Source: JAWXBM01 sp034440115 (lineage in GTDB: Bacteria; Pseudomonadota; Gammaproteobacteria; Xanthomonadales; SZUA-36). Taken from it: 64,000 nucleotides of DNA. Location of the stretch: assembly GCA_034440115.1 (NCBI GenBank), contig JAWXBM010000115.1, positions 26,270 through 90,269 on the forward strand, given 5' to 3'. Both the position numbers and the translations under genes were made by a program. How positions within the stretch are numbered: the first letter of the stretch is position 1; the number at the start of each line of letters is the position of its first letter. This document shows, piece by piece, positions 1 through 8,828 of this stretch. The notes under the pieces were generated by a model. The model was not told where the DNA came from, did not search any database, and saw only the letters and a program-made list of their open reading frames with translations.

Positions 1-723
1 ACCCAGTGCCTCGCCGATTACGCGCAAGTCCTGGTTCTCGCCTTTAAAAGCGAATGAAGATGTTCGACCGGCGACCTTCAGGTCTTTAACCTTAGCCAGG
101 GCATTGAGAATTTCCTCGGAAATACCGTCGGAGAAGTATTCCTGCTCCGGGTCGGAGGACATGTTGACGAAGGGCAGCACGGCGATGGATTTGGCAGATG
201 TTTTGTCGGCAGCGTCTTTTTGTAGGAGCGAGCCATGCTCGCGACCGGCGTCTTGTTCGGCCGCAGAGCGGCCTCCTGCCTCAGATGAATCGGTGCCATT
301 TTGTAGGAGCGCGCTTTGCGCGCGACCAGAGCCTTGTTCGGCCGCAGAGCGGCCTCCTACAGACTCATCATCAAACCGCGATTCCCACACGAAGTAGCCC
401 AGCGCAATAACCAGAATGGCAATAATGCTGCGATCCAGGACATGACCGGTTTTGTGGGTAATCGACTGGCTGCGATCCACGTCCCGTTCTTTCTTCAGGC
501 CTTCAGGGGTGAGCTCAAAAGCCCAGGCAAATATCAGCGCGATGGGAAAACCAATAATCAGCACAACGAGGATGGCCTGAATCACCCAGTCGGGTGCTTG
601 AAAGTTTTCCAGCATCAGGTCGGCCACCTGGGCTAGTAACCACGCTGCGATCAGGTAAACCACGCCCACCCGCACCACGTTGCGGCGTTTGAGTTCCTCA
701 AAAAAACTGGTGGTTTCAGTCAT
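1..723 (-). CDS. TolB-like/TPR inner-membrane protein, paralog A (N-terminal part only)
   Basis: The frame opens at ATG 723 and runs off the window edge, so about 241 N-terminal residues are visible. In order: ELKRRNVVRVG (residues 10-20), TM1 (~21-36), TM2 (~46-66), the motif AWAFELTPEG with KKERDVDRSQSI (~67-88), TM3 (~98-113), a linker containing two 60-bp REP pairs translated in frame, then the start of a TolB-N/FlgO-like domain (KSIAVLPFVNMS, YFSDGISEEIL, VAGRTSSFAFKG). Four relatives follow in the same orientation. Charge distribution suggests N-in topology with the large domain in the periplasm (inference). The family function is not established; relatives are usually annotated only as TPR or COG5616-like proteins. 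The C-terminal TPR part is expected to lie outside the window. Confidence 0.85.
   Translation of the reverse strand, partial: MTETTSFFEELKRRNVVRVGVVYLIAAWLLAQVADLMLENFQAPDWVIQAILVVLIIGFPIALIFAWAFELTPEGLKKERDVDRSQSITHKTGHVLDRSIIAILVIALGYFVWESRFDDESVGGRSAAEQGSGRAQSALLQNGTDSSEAGGRSAAEQDAGREHGSLLQKDAADKTSAKSIAVLPFVNMSSDPEQEYFSDGISEEILNALAKVKDLKVAGRTSSFAFKGENQDLRVIGEALG
221..361. repeat. Two REP-type palindrome pairs inside paralog A
   Basis: Two units of exactly 60 bp (221-280 and 302-361). Each starts TGTAGGAGCG plus a short stem-loop (AGCGCGCTTTGCGCGCGA in the second) and ends with an inverted partner (GGCCGCAGAGCGGCCTCC). This is the layout of a REP doublet/BIME of the Pseudomonas-like GTAGGAGCGCGC type. 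Both lie inside the open reading frame of the membrane protein and, being 60 bp, preserve frame. They encode linker peptides such as VGGRSAAEQ and RAQSALLQ. A third full unit sits at the same protein position in the next paralog. Confidence 0.85.
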
Positions 724-752
724 ATCGTTTCCACACAGGGGTCAGAGAGAAA

Positions 753-839
753 TTGGGGTCAGAGTAGAGTGCCAGAGTAAGTTCTCGCTCCGATACCGTC
801 TGGTTGCTGGTTTACTCTGGCACTTTACTCTGACCCCAA
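753..839. repeat. GGGGTCAGAG-ended hairpin, copy 1
   Basis: The left arm (about 753-780) begins TTGGGGTCAGAG and continues to GTGCCAGAGTAA. The right arm (812-839) is its reverse complement with one mismatch, separated by about 31 bp. A further isolated GGGGTCAGAGAG lies just before it at 738-749. It occupies the 125-bp gap between paralogs A and B. The same ends recur at 4747, 5117, 10232, 12053 and 14407. I take these as non-autonomous remnants mobilised by a Y1/IS200-like transposase, an inference because no transposase is present here. Confidence 0.8.
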
Positions 840-848
840 AATTAAAGT

Positions 849-3002
849 TCATGTGCTGATCGGCTCCAATCCCAATTCTGCCCGTTGCCGGTTCAGGTGC
901 TCAATCATGCGGGCTTGAATGGCTTCATATTCCGGGTTGCCATCGAACTCCTTGAAGTACGGGTAGTCATGGCTTATTCGTGTCGATGCAATCAGGCCGC
1001 CGTCGACGGCCAGTTCCAGCCAGCGTAAGGCCTGTTCCTGGTTTCTGGCCATGGCGTGATAAGCCGCAACCAATACGCGGAAATTATTGCTAACCACTCC
1101 CTGCGCCTCGGTTTCGTTATTGGCTGCCAGCAGGGCTGCCATGGCCTGGTTGAACCGTTCCGTATTGCCATCTGCTCGGTAGGCATAAGCCAGATCGGCC
1201 ATTTCCCGGTAGCCAAATACCGTTGGCGGAGATTTCTTTTGAAAGTCTTCTATCCCTTCCCAGCGATGCTCGAAATATTGCACCAGAGTTGCGGATTGCC
1301 CACTGGCATTTAGGTAAGCAAAGTAGGGTCTGGTCACGCCGTCGCTGGCACGATTGCGGGCGATGATGTTTGCTTCTTCGATGCGGTCAAGGTTGTACAG
1401 CGCCCAAACCACATTGTCTGAAAACTCGTCATCAAATGCTTTTTCATACTGGTGAGTAGCGTAATAACCATCATTAACGCCGACACGGTAGACCCGGTCG
1501 GTAGGTTGTAATTCAAGCGCTGTCTGCATGCGCTGGAGTGCGCTGGCGGCTTTGCCTTCCTGGCTTTCTATCCAGGCAATAGCGCTGGTGATGTTGGGGT
1601 CGCCAGGCATAAAAGGCTCGGCGGCTGCTAGTTGCTCTCGCGCTTCATCACCCCGGCCCATGATGGCCAGCAGGAAAGTACGGTTGCCCATTGCTGGTTT
1701 GTAAAGTGGATCACGCGCGTTGATTTCAGTTAGCAAGGCCAGGGCGTCGCTGCCACGATTCACACTCCAATAAGCCATGGCCAGCCAATTTCCCGCATCA
1801 TTGAGATTCGGGTTAATAGCGATTGCTTTTTCCAGCACCGGAATTCCTTCCAATGGCTGTGGCGGTGGTCCAGAGTAGTACAGACCGAGTCCCGCCCAGG
1901 CTTCAGCCAGGTCTTTGTCCAACAACAAAGCTTTATCCAGGTACAGCCTGGCTTCTGACAGAGCTTGTTTTTGTGGCATGTTGCCATAACTGGTTACCGC
2001 CGAAAGCAGCGCGGCAGTGCCTCGTTGCGCATAAGCGGGAGCATATTCAGGGTCAATCGCAATGGCCTGGTCGAGTAGTTCGGCAGCGGATTCAATGGAA
2101 AGCCGGGTACGATCATAGAGCCTCTGCTTGGCCAACAGGTAAAGATCATAGGCTCGGGAATCAGCGCGGGCGACCGGAAGAAGCTCTGCTTCACCTGCCA
2201 GCAGCGTGGCTTTCAATTCCTTCAGAATGGCGGCTGAGATTTCGTCCTGGATGGCAAAGACATTGTCCAGTTCGCGGTCATAGCTCTCTGACCAGAGGTG
2301 AAAGCCATCTTCAACCTGAATTAACTGAGCGGTGATGCGGATCTGGTTGCCGGATTTCCGTACCGAGCCTTCAAGGATGTTTTCCACGCCCAGGGTTTCG
2401 CCGATCAGGCTCAGATCCTGGTTCTGACCCTTGAAGGCAAAAGAAGAAGTTCGTCCGGCGACTTTCAGTTCCTTTACCTTGGCGAGCGAGTTGAGGATTT
2501 CCTCAGAAATGCCATCAGAAAAGTATTCGTTGTTGGCGTCTTCGCTCATGTTGACGAAGGGCAATACGGCAATGGATTTTTGTAGGAGCGCGCTCTGCGC
2601 GCGATTGGGGTCTGGGTCGGCCGCAAGGCGACCTCCTACATCAGCAATGGGCCCATCACTTAAAACAAACTTGTCGTAGGCAAACCAGCTCAGAGCGACC
2701 AGCAATACGCCAATGATGGCATAGTCAAGTTTGCGGCCTGTTTCATTGGTGATCGATTGGCTGCGATCCACATCCTTTTCTTTCTTGATGCCTTCGGGGG
2801 TCAACTCAAAAGCCCAGGCGAAAAACAGGGCAATCGGCAAACCAGCGACCAGCAATAGCAATACGGTCTTGATCACCCAGTCGGGTGCGCCGAAGTTTTC
2901 CAGGAACACATCCACGCCTTGCGCCAATAACCAGGCCATCACGATATAGGCCGCGCCGACCTTGAATACATTCCTGCGTTTTAGCTCTTCGATAAAGCTC
3001 AT
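849..3002 (-). CDS. TolB-like/TPR inner-membrane protein, paralog B
   Basis: A complete 717-residue member of the tandem family. N-terminus MSFIEELKRRNVFKVG, TM1 (~17-33), TM2 (~44-66), AWAFELTPEGIKKEKDVDR (~67-86), TM3 (~94-110), a REP-encoded linker (~122-141), the TolB-N/FlgO-like domain (~142-260; SIAVLPFVNMSED, YFSDGISEEILNSLAKV, GSVRKSGNQIRITAQLIQV, LWSESYDRELDNVFAIQDEI), then TPR-like helices to the C-terminus (ALLLDKDLAEAWAGLGLYY, ATALELQP-type repeats). The ATG at 3002 overlaps the stop of paralog C as ATGA, suggesting translational coupling. The role is unknown; a periplasmic TPR scaffold anchored in the inner membrane is the plain reading. No catalytic motif is visible. Confidence 0.88.
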   Translation of the reverse strand: MSFIEELKRRNVFKVGAAYIVMAWLLAQGVDVFLENFGAPDWVIKTVLLLLVAGLPIALFFAWAFELTPEGIKKEKDVDRSQSITNETGRKLDYAIIGVLLVALSWFAYDKFVLSDGPIADVGGRLAADPDPNRAQSALLQKSIAVLPFVNMSEDANNEYFSDGISEEILNSLAKVKELKVAGRTSSFAFKGQNQDLSLIGETLGVENILEGSVRKSGNQIRITAQLIQVEDGFHLWSESYDRELDNVFAIQDEISAAILKELKATLLAGEAELLPVARADSRAYDLYLLAKQRLYDRTRLSIESAAELLDQAIAIDPEYAPAYAQRGTAALLSAVTSYGNMPQKQALSEARLYLDKALLLDKDLAEAWAGLGLYYSGPPPQPLEGIPVLEKAIAINPNLNDAGNWLAMAYWSVNRGSDALALLTEINARDPLYKPAMGNRTFLLAIMGRGDEAREQLAAAEPFMPGDPNITSAIAWIESQEGKAASALQRMQTALELQPTDRVYRVGVNDGYYATHQYEKAFDDEFSDNVVWALYNLDRIEEANIIARNRASDGVTRPYFAYLNASGQSATLVQYFEHRWEGIEDFQKKSPPTVFGYREMADLAYAYRADGNTERFNQAMAALLAANNETEAQGVVSNNFRVLVAAYHAMARNQEQALRWLELAVDGGLIASTRISHDYPYFKEFDGNPEYEAIQARMIEHLNRQRAELGLEPIST
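2581..2640. repeat. REP-type palindrome pair inside paralog B
   Basis: Exactly 60 bp, from TGTAGGAGCGCGCTCTGCGC to GCGACCTCCTACA: two facing palindromes with GTAGGAG and CTCCTAC ends. It is translated in frame as the linker between TM3 and the TolB-N-like domain (VGGRLAADP...RAQSALLQK). Same position and same length as the two units in paralog A. Confidence 0.85.
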
Positions 3003-5013
3003 GTTTGCAGGGGCTCCAGTCCGAGTTCGGCGCGCTCGGCGTTCAGGTGCTCCAGCATCTTGCTGCGGGCGGCCTCAAAACGAGGGTCGCCACGCAGAGG
3101 CTGAAATACCGGCCAGGCTTTGGGTGCAATGAGATCGACCACCAGCCCCTGATTGAAAGCACGCTCAAGCAAGGTGATGGCTTGCTCCTGATGGCCCTCC
3201 AGTGCCGCTACCTGGGCACTCGACAGGCTTATCGACCAGTTATCCGCTCCCTGTGAGAGTTGCTGCTCGTTGCTCGCGCGGGTCAGTTCCAGCGCTTCAC
3301 GAAACTTCTCTTTATTGCCCAGATTTCTGTAGGCCTCCGCCACAAATGCCAGGGTGAAAGTTCCCCAACCCTGCAGCTCGGGGAAATCGCGATCCAGTGA
3401 AGCCAGGTCGGGCCAGCGTTCTTCCACGAATTGCACCAGTTGTTCGTTCTGGCCATTTTCCACCAGGGCCTGGAAATAAAAACCGGGGTACTGTCCCTTG
3501 GCGGCGGACTTATGGCCTCGAATCAAGCCTTCTTCACTGCGGCCGAGGTGAGTGAGTGATATGGCTGCCTGTGTGTCGGTGCTGAGCTCAGCACATTGCT
3601 GGTACTGAGCGGTAAAATTCAGGTTGTTGCAGTACCAGATCTGGTTTACAAAATTTCGGGGCTCTTTCGCATACGCTGCCGAGAAAGCCTTGTCGGCTTC
3701 CGCCCAATTGCCGGCCACCTGGTAATAGCCGCCTTCCGTCATCAGCATATTAGCGTCATCATGCAAATAAGGTCTCAATTGGTCCAGAACCTTACGCGCT
3801 TTGTCCACATCACCTCTTACAGTGTATCTCTGAACCAGGTTGCTGAAAACGGGCATGTACAGAGGGTCACGGGCAAAGTCTTTTTCACGCAATGCTAACG
3901 ACTCTTCGTGTTGACCTGACTGACCCAGGTAGTTCGCCAGCCAATTGCTGGCGTTGGACTGATGCGGATCAGCTTCCAGCGAGCGCCTTAACCATGCAAT
4001 GGCCTCTGGGCAACCGCCGGGAAGGTTAGCGTGATACAAACCCATGCCCGCCAGAGCTTCGGCTTGTTCTGGCTCAAGAGCCAGTGCAGCCTTCAAGTGT
4101 TGAAGCCCTTCACTGCTGGACTGTTCTATCGGTAAGGTTCCATAGTCTTCTTCCGACAACAGCAGTGTGGCGATGCCGAGCTGCGCCTGAGCGGCAGCAA
4201 AGCCGGGATCGGTCTCAATGGCTTTCTTCAACAAGTCCGCCGCCAATTCCAGGCTGGCTTGGTTCCGTTCGTAAATACGTTGCTTAGCCAATAGATATTG
4301 CGCATAGGCTTGCGGATCTACCTGCTCGATAGCTACGCTTTCACCACCCAGCAGCCTGGCTTTGAGTTGCACCAGGATGGCATTGGAGATTTCATCCTGA
4401 ATGGCGAAGATGTCATCCATCTCGCGGTCGTAGGTTTCTGACCACAGGTGAAAACCGTCATCCACTTTGATCAGTTGGGCGGTAATCCGAAGTTTGTTGC
4501 CCGATTTGCGTACCGATCCTTCCAGCAAATGCGCCACGCGCAGGGCCTTGCCGATGACTTGTAAGTCCTGGTTTTCGCCCTTGAAGGCAAAGGACGAAGT
4601 ACGCCCTGCTACCTTCAATTCGCTAACCCGTGACAGGGCATTGAGGATTTCCTCCGAGATACCATCGGAGAAATATTCCTGCTCCGGGTCGGACGACATA
4701 TTGACGAAGGGCAGCACGGCGATGGATTTGGGGTCTGAAATGGGGTAAATGGGGTCAGAGCCCTTTTCCTTAGTTGCTGCAATGCTGTCTTGTGCTGAAT
4801 CCAAGGAAAAGGGCTCTGACCCCATTTCAAAAAACAATACCAGGGGGAATAACAGGGCCAGCAGCGTGACCAGCATTTTCATCACCCAGTCGGGTGCTGC
4901 AAAGGTGTCGGAGGCGAGGTCTGCAGCCTGGGCAAGCAGCCACGACAGCACGCATAAGCCGTCCCCACCTTGAAGACGTTCCTTCTCTTCAGCTCCTCCA
5001 GCAGTCCTGCCAT
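2999..5013 (-). pseudogene. TolB-like/TPR membrane protein, paralog C, frameshifted and missing TM3
   Basis: From ATG 5013 the frame reads MAGLLEELKRRNVFKVGTAY, the normal family start, but then needs a +1 shift near 4952 to continue as VLSWLLAQAADLASD. Comparison with paralogs B, D and E fits loss of one base (TATGCGTG where TATGCNGTG is expected). Downstream the frame is open to 2999, with a full TolB-N-like domain and TPR region ending ERAELGLEPLQT. The stretch that should hold AWAFELTPEG, the VDRSQSI motif and TM3 is gone, replaced by an 81-bp GGGGTCAGAG hairpin read as EMGSEPFSLDSAQD...KEKGSDP. An uninterrupted frame could start at 5164 or at GTG 4951, but both lack the family N-terminus. 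Without TM3 the large domain would be left on the other side of the membrane. Probably non-functional; a single-base assembly error cannot be excluded for the frameshift. Confidence 0.75.
4747..4827. repeat. GGGGTCAGAG-ended hairpin, copy 2, inside paralog C
   Basis: Perfect 25-bp arms at 4747-4771 (AAATGGGGTCAGAGCCCTTT...) and 4803-4827, with a 31-bp loop. The GGGGTCAGAG outer end is shared with the other copies, but the inner part of the arm (CCCTTTTCCTT) is different. It sits exactly where the paralogs encode the conserved AWAFELTPEG/TM3 segment and is read through in frame. Confidence 0.85.
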
Positions 5014-5414
5014 ACGCACGCCTGATTATTATCGTTTCTGCAACTGCGGTACATTTCGACCAATCATAACAAGATTGTTGGCTTGGCTGTTTGCCAAGTA
5101 ACTGATTTTTTCGAAATTTGGGGTCAGAGTAAAGTGCCAGAGTAAATTTAAATTCTGACACCATTCAGTCACTGGTTTACTCTGGCACTTTACTCTGACC
5201 CCAAAACTCCAAAACTCCCTTAAAGGTAACTACCCAACAAACTGCATGAAGTTGGTGAGCTGCGGTGCGAATCTCATTGAGCATTGCACAGGATACTGTG
5301 CTGCGTGTCAGTTCCCACTACAATATCGACGCTAGTCGTAAACCCCCAGGGCTTTGCTGTACTCACGAATACGATTGTGTTGAATCACGTTTAATCCGAC
5401 TGGAAAATAGAAGC
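5014..5414. other. Intergenic region between paralog C and the M20 peptidase
   Basis: The first half holds one hairpin repeat (5117-5205). The remaining ~200 bp before ATG 5415 has no gene I can support. TTGAAT at 5379 with GAAAAT 17 bp downstream is a weak candidate promoter for the peptidase gene. Confidence 0.4.
5117..5205. repeat. GGGGTCAGAG-ended hairpin, copy 3
   Basis: The best-preserved copy: a perfect 30-bp inverted repeat, with arms 5117-5146 and 5176-5205 starting TTTGGGGTCAGAGTAAAG, and a 29-bp loop. The arms are nearly identical to those at 753-839 and similar to 12053-12135, so these three form a sub-family. It lies directly upstream of the damaged paralog C. Confidence 0.9.
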
Positions 5415-6884
5415 ATGAAAAAAATACTCGGTCTTCTGGCATTAACCTTGATTATCCTCGCCCTGGTGATGATTTTTCGCGCCAGCACTGCCTATACCGA
5501 CCAGTCGGGACAACCGCAGGCGCTCATCGTCGATGTAACCATCAATGAGGCTGCTGCCGTACAACGCTTTGCTACCGCGCTGACTTATCCCACCATATCG
5601 CATGATGATCGCAGTAATTTTGATGCCGCGGCATTTACGGGGTTTCGTGACTACCTGCAATCCGCTTACCCACTGGTCCACGAGAACATGCAGCGCACCA
5701 TCATCAGCGGTTACAGCCTGGTCTATTACTTGCCGGGCAGCGATCCCTCTTTGCAGCCGGTTTTGTTCATGGCGCATATGGACGTGGTTCCGGTACAGGA
5801 CGACACCCTGGTTGACTGGACCCATCCGCCATTTGATGGCGTGGTCGAGGATGGGATCGTCTGGGGCCGTGGCAGTGTCGATGACAAGGTGGGTGTGATT
5901 GGTTTGTTGGAAGCCACCGAAATGCTATTACAGCAAGGCTTGCAACCCGAACGTTCCTTGTACCTGGCTTTTGGTCACAACGAAGAAGTCGGTGGCGCGG
6001 ATGGTGCTCAGGCCGTTGCCCAATATTTCAAAGAACAAGGCATTCGCTTTGATTTTGTGCTGGATGAAGGCGGTGCTCTGACCCAGAACATGGTTGGCAG
6101 TATTGAACAGCCCCTGGCCATCATTGGTGTATCCGAAAAGGGTTACGTCAACCTGGTATTAACCGTGATGGATGCTGGCGGGCACTCCTCGCAGCCGCCT
6201 GACCACACCGCATTGGGCATACTCAGCCAGGCGATCGTGAAAGTTGAAAATCAGCCTTTCCCGGCGCGGCTGGATTACATGCTGCCCACTATTGATGCGA
6301 TCGGTGCCTATATGCCATTCACGGATCGACTGGCCATGAGTAACCTGTGGTTGCTTGGGCCCATTGTGAAGAGGAGTATGCTCAAGCAGCCGGATATGGC
6401 GGCCGGCATTCGCACCACCACCGCAGCCACCATGGCCTCGGGCAGCCCCAAGTCCAATATCCTGCCCACCCGCGCACAGGGCGTGATCAATTTTAGAATC
6501 CTGCCTGGTGAAACCGTGGAGACCGTGCGCCAACGCGTGGTGGACATCATCGACGATGAGCGGGTGGTGGTGACAACGGAGTATGGTAGTGATCCCTCGC
6601 CGGTGTCACCCACCGATGCTCGTGGTTACGAGCTGATTGCTTCAACCATTCGAGCCTTCCAGCCCGATGGCCTGGTAGCACCTTACATGGTGCGCGGTGG
6701 AACAGACGCCAAGTACTTCTACAGCGTATCGGACAACGTCTATCGATTTGCCATGATCAGGATCACTCCCGATACCATGCGCTTTGTACATGGTATTGAT
6801 GAACGCCTGCCGGTGAAGGATTACCTGATGGCCATTCGGTTTTACTTCAACGTTCTGAAACAGGCGGTAGCAGGAAAGCCCTAA
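5415..6884 (+). CDS. M20 family metallopeptidase (PM20D1/CPS1-like carboxypeptidase)
   Basis: 489 residues from ATG 5415, chosen because it starts a signal-anchor (MKKILGLLALTLIILALVMI). M20 zinc-peptidase motifs are present: AHMDVVP (metal His and Asp), GRGSVDDK (bridging Asp), HNEEVGG (catalytic Glu and metal Glu), and late FVHGIDE (metal His). A bacterial exchange/lid domain lies between. Length and the N-terminal helix match the PM20D1/yeast carboxypeptidase S branch rather than cytosolic dipeptidases. Likely periplasm-facing and membrane-anchored, cleaving C-terminal residues from small peptides or N-acyl amino acids; the substrate cannot be read from sequence. It stands alone on the plus strand between two minus-strand blocks. 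Confidence 0.9.
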   Translation: MKKILGLLALTLIILALVMIFRASTAYTDQSGQPQALIVDVTINEAAAVQRFATALTYPTISHDDRSNFDAAAFTGFRDYLQSAYPLVHENMQRTIISGYSLVYYLPGSDPSLQPVLFMAHMDVVPVQDDTLVDWTHPPFDGVVEDGIVWGRGSVDDKVGVIGLLEATEMLLQQGLQPERSLYLAFGHNEEVGGADGAQAVAQYFKEQGIRFDFVLDEGGALTQNMVGSIEQPLAIIGVSEKGYVNLVLTVMDAGGHSSQPPDHTALGILSQAIVKVENQPFPARLDYMLPTIDAIGAYMPFTDRLAMSNLWLLGPIVKRSMLKQPDMAAGIRTTTAATMASGSPKSNILPTRAQGVINFRILPGETVETVRQRVVDIIDDERVVVTTEYGSDPSPVSPTDARGYELIASTIRAFQPDGLVAPYMVRGGTDAKYFYSVSDNVYRFAMIRITPDTMRFVHGIDERLPVKDYLMAIRFYFNVLKQAVAGKP

Positions 6885-6937
6885 AATAAACGCCTGCCTG
6901 AAACTACCGAAATTTTGTCCAGACCATGATCCTAAGG

Positions 6938-6960
6938 AAGCTCTGATTTATTCAGAGCTT
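6938..6960. terminator. Bidirectional hairpin between convergent genes
   Basis: A perfect 9-bp stem, AAGCTCTGA/TCAGAGCTT, with loop TTTAT, between the M20 peptidase and the carbonic anhydrase genes, which converge here. There is no strong T-run, so terminator strength is uncertain. The half-site GAAGCTCTGAATAAA recurs at 18484, so it may instead be a small repeat element. Confidence 0.5.
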
Positions 6961-6979
6961 GCCTGATTTGCCCTGAAAC

Positions 6980-7705
6980 TCAGGAATACCAGCTGATCCT
7001 GCCAGTGGCTACATCGTGCATAGCACCAACGATCTGCAGCTTTCCTTCAGCAACCAGAGCGCTCAGTACCTCGCTCTTTTCAGTGAGCTTGGCAACGGTG
7101 TCGAGCACGTTCTGATCGGCTACGGCTTGCACCAGCTTCTTGTTGGCTGAAGTCTGTGGGCCTTCGATACCGGTGGTTTTCAGTACTGCCGGACGAATGT
7201 TCGCGAGTGTAGCTGTCAGGTTACCCAGCTTGGCATCGTCTACCGCGCCTTTGACGGCGCCGCATTCGGTATGGCCCAGCACCACGATCAACTTCGCACC
7301 CGCGAGTTGGGTCGCGAATTCAAGGCTGCCGATCATATCGGTGTTAACAAAATTTCCCGCAATCCTTCCTGTAAAGATATCTCCAATCTGCTGGTCAAAG
7401 ACCAACTCAACCGGAACGCGACTGTCAATGCAGCCAACCACTGCAGCAAACGGTGCCTGTTGAGTTGCCGTGGCTTGCACCTGTGACAGCAAATCGCAAT
7501 TCATACTGACACCATTGGCAAAGCGTTCATTGCCGTCTTTCAGCATTTGCAGTGCCATGTCGGGACTGACCTTGGCCTGCAGCTCACCATTAAATGGCGA
7601 GCAGGCACCAATAACTTCTTCGGCGCGTAAGGTACGGCTGCCCAATCCGGAAACAGCCAATACACCGGCGCCGGTAGCCATTAAAAAGTTTCTTCGTGTG
7701 CTCAT
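6980..7705 (-). CDS. Beta-class carbonic anhydrase with a Tat signal
   Basis: 241 residues from ATG 7705, preceded by AGGAG at a good distance. The N-terminus MSTRRNFLMATGAG is a twin-arginine signal followed by a hydrophobic stretch and an RTLRA cleavage region, so the enzyme should be exported folded to the periplasm. Zinc ligands are visible as Cys92 in VVGCIDSR (with the Asp94-Arg96 dyad) and His145/Cys148 in LGHTECGA. It interconverts CO2 and bicarbonate. The gene follows the SbtA-like bicarbonate permease by 49 bp on the same strand, so the enzyme would feed bicarbonate to the permease or trap CO2 outside. Export is the unusual feature. Confidence 0.92.
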   Translation of the reverse strand: MSTRRNFLMATGAGVLAVSGLGSRTLRAEEVIGACSPFNGELQAKVSPDMALQMLKDGNERFANGVSMNCDLLSQVQATATQQAPFAAVVGCIDSRVPVELVFDQQIGDIFTGRIAGNFVNTDMIGSLEFATQLAGAKLIVVLGHTECGAVKGAVDDAKLGNLTATLANIRPAVLKTTGIEGPQTSANKKLVQAVADQNVLDTVAKLTEKSEVLSALVAEGKLQIVGAMHDVATGRISWYS

Positions 7706-7754
7706 GTTTTCTCCTGGGTTAAAGCAAGTGGTTAATGATGAATTCTTTCTGGAT

Positions 7755-8741
7755 TTACGCCAGGAAATACTCCGCCAGCGCAAAATAGAGCGGTAAGCCG
7801 AATACGATGTTGAAAGGAAAAGTGATCGCCAGAGACATAGGTAAATAGATCGCTGCTTTGGCCTGCGGCAGTGCCAGTCGCATTGCAGCCGGAACGGCGA
7901 TATACGATGAGCTTGCACACAATACAATGAACAACATGCCGGTACCCAGATCCAGACCAATCAAACGGCTGCAGACCAATCCGAACGCAGCGCCGATCAG
8001 CGGCATGTAAAGCCCAAAAAGCACCAGTTTTACGGTAAATTCTTTCAGGTAGTGCAACTGACGTGATACCAGCAGGCCCATATCCAGCAGAAAAAGCGCG
8101 AGAATTCCATCAAATGGTGTGACCAGAAACCCAGCCATCTTGTCTAGCCCCGGCTTACCGGTTGCCCAGCCGATCAGGAATGAACCCATCAATAGCAGAA
8201 TTGCACCGTTCGTAAAAATGTTACGTGCAAGCCTGGGGTTTGCCTGTTCTGCGACTTCGATGGTTTCGGGAGCAGCACGGTGAGCGATAAACAGGCCGGA
8301 AAGAATTGCTGGCGCCTCCATCAACGCCATAACGGCTACGATATATCCGGCATACACCACGTCATTTACGCTCAGAAAACTTGCTGCGGTTACAAAAGTC
8401 ACCATGCTGATGGAGCCATAGTGGGCAGCCACCGCTGCTGCGGTAGCGCTATCGAGCTTGCTGGTGAGTTTCAACAAAGCATAGGCGAGAAACGGCTGAA
8501 CAAACCCAAATACCAGCCCGGCCGTGATGGTGGCAAGAACTTCGCCGTTAAAATCGGCAGTTTCTGCGATAGCGACGCCGCCTTTGAAACCTATCGCCAT
8601 CATCAGATAAATGGAAAGATAGCGACTGATGCTTTCGGGCACTTCCAGATCCGATTTCAATGCGCCGGCGCTTATTCCCAGAGCGAAAAATAATATGGCT
8701 GGAGACAGTAAATTGCTGGAAAAAAGTTGCAGAATATCCAT
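7755..8741 (-). CDS. sbtA: SbtA-like sodium-dependent bicarbonate permease (DUF897 family)
   Basis: 328 residues with about ten hydrophobic segments. The start LSPAILFFALGISAG, the IGFKGGVAIAE and AAHYGSISMVTF stretches and the repeated two-half architecture match the SbtA/DUF897 family, whose cyanobacterial members import bicarbonate with sodium. AGGAG precedes ATG 8741. It is the first gene of a two-gene unit with the exported carbonic anhydrase and is divergent from a LysR regulator. No PII-like SbtB gene is adjacent. Substrate assignment rests on family plus the carbonic anhydrase neighbour. Confidence 0.85.
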   Translation of the reverse strand: MDILQLFSSNLLSPAILFFALGISAGALKSDLEVPESISRYLSIYLMMAIGFKGGVAIAETADFNGEVLATITAGLVFGFVQPFLAYALLKLTSKLDSATAAAVAAHYGSISMVTFVTAASFLSVNDVVYAGYIVAVMALMEAPAILSGLFIAHRAAPETIEVAEQANPRLARNIFTNGAILLLMGSFLIGWATGKPGLDKMAGFLVTPFDGILALFLLDMGLLVSRQLHYLKEFTVKLVLFGLYMPLIGAAFGLVCSRLIGLDLGTGMLFIVLCASSSYIAVPAAMRLALPQAKAAIYLPMSLAITFPFNIVFGLPLYFALAEYFLA

Positions 8742-8813
8742 GCGTTCTCCTGAGGTACTTTCACATTATCCTTTGCGCAGGTAATATAAGTAAAATTCAT
8801 ATTTCTTATTGTT

Positions 8814-8827
8814 AGATTAGATAATCT
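8814..8827. promoter_or_regulatory. Candidate LysR operator in the sbtA/lysR divergent region
   Basis: Perfect inverted repeat AGATTA-GA-TAATCT ending one base before the LysR-type start codon, in an 87-bp AT-rich divergent intergenic region. Position suits autorepression of the regulator and control of sbtA. No binding data; inferred from symmetry and location. Confidence 0.5.
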
Positions 8828-8828
8828 G

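Noticed and set aside
1823..2335. Plus-strand frame inside paralog B
   Set aside because: Shadow of the TPR region; no start context or homology that I can see.
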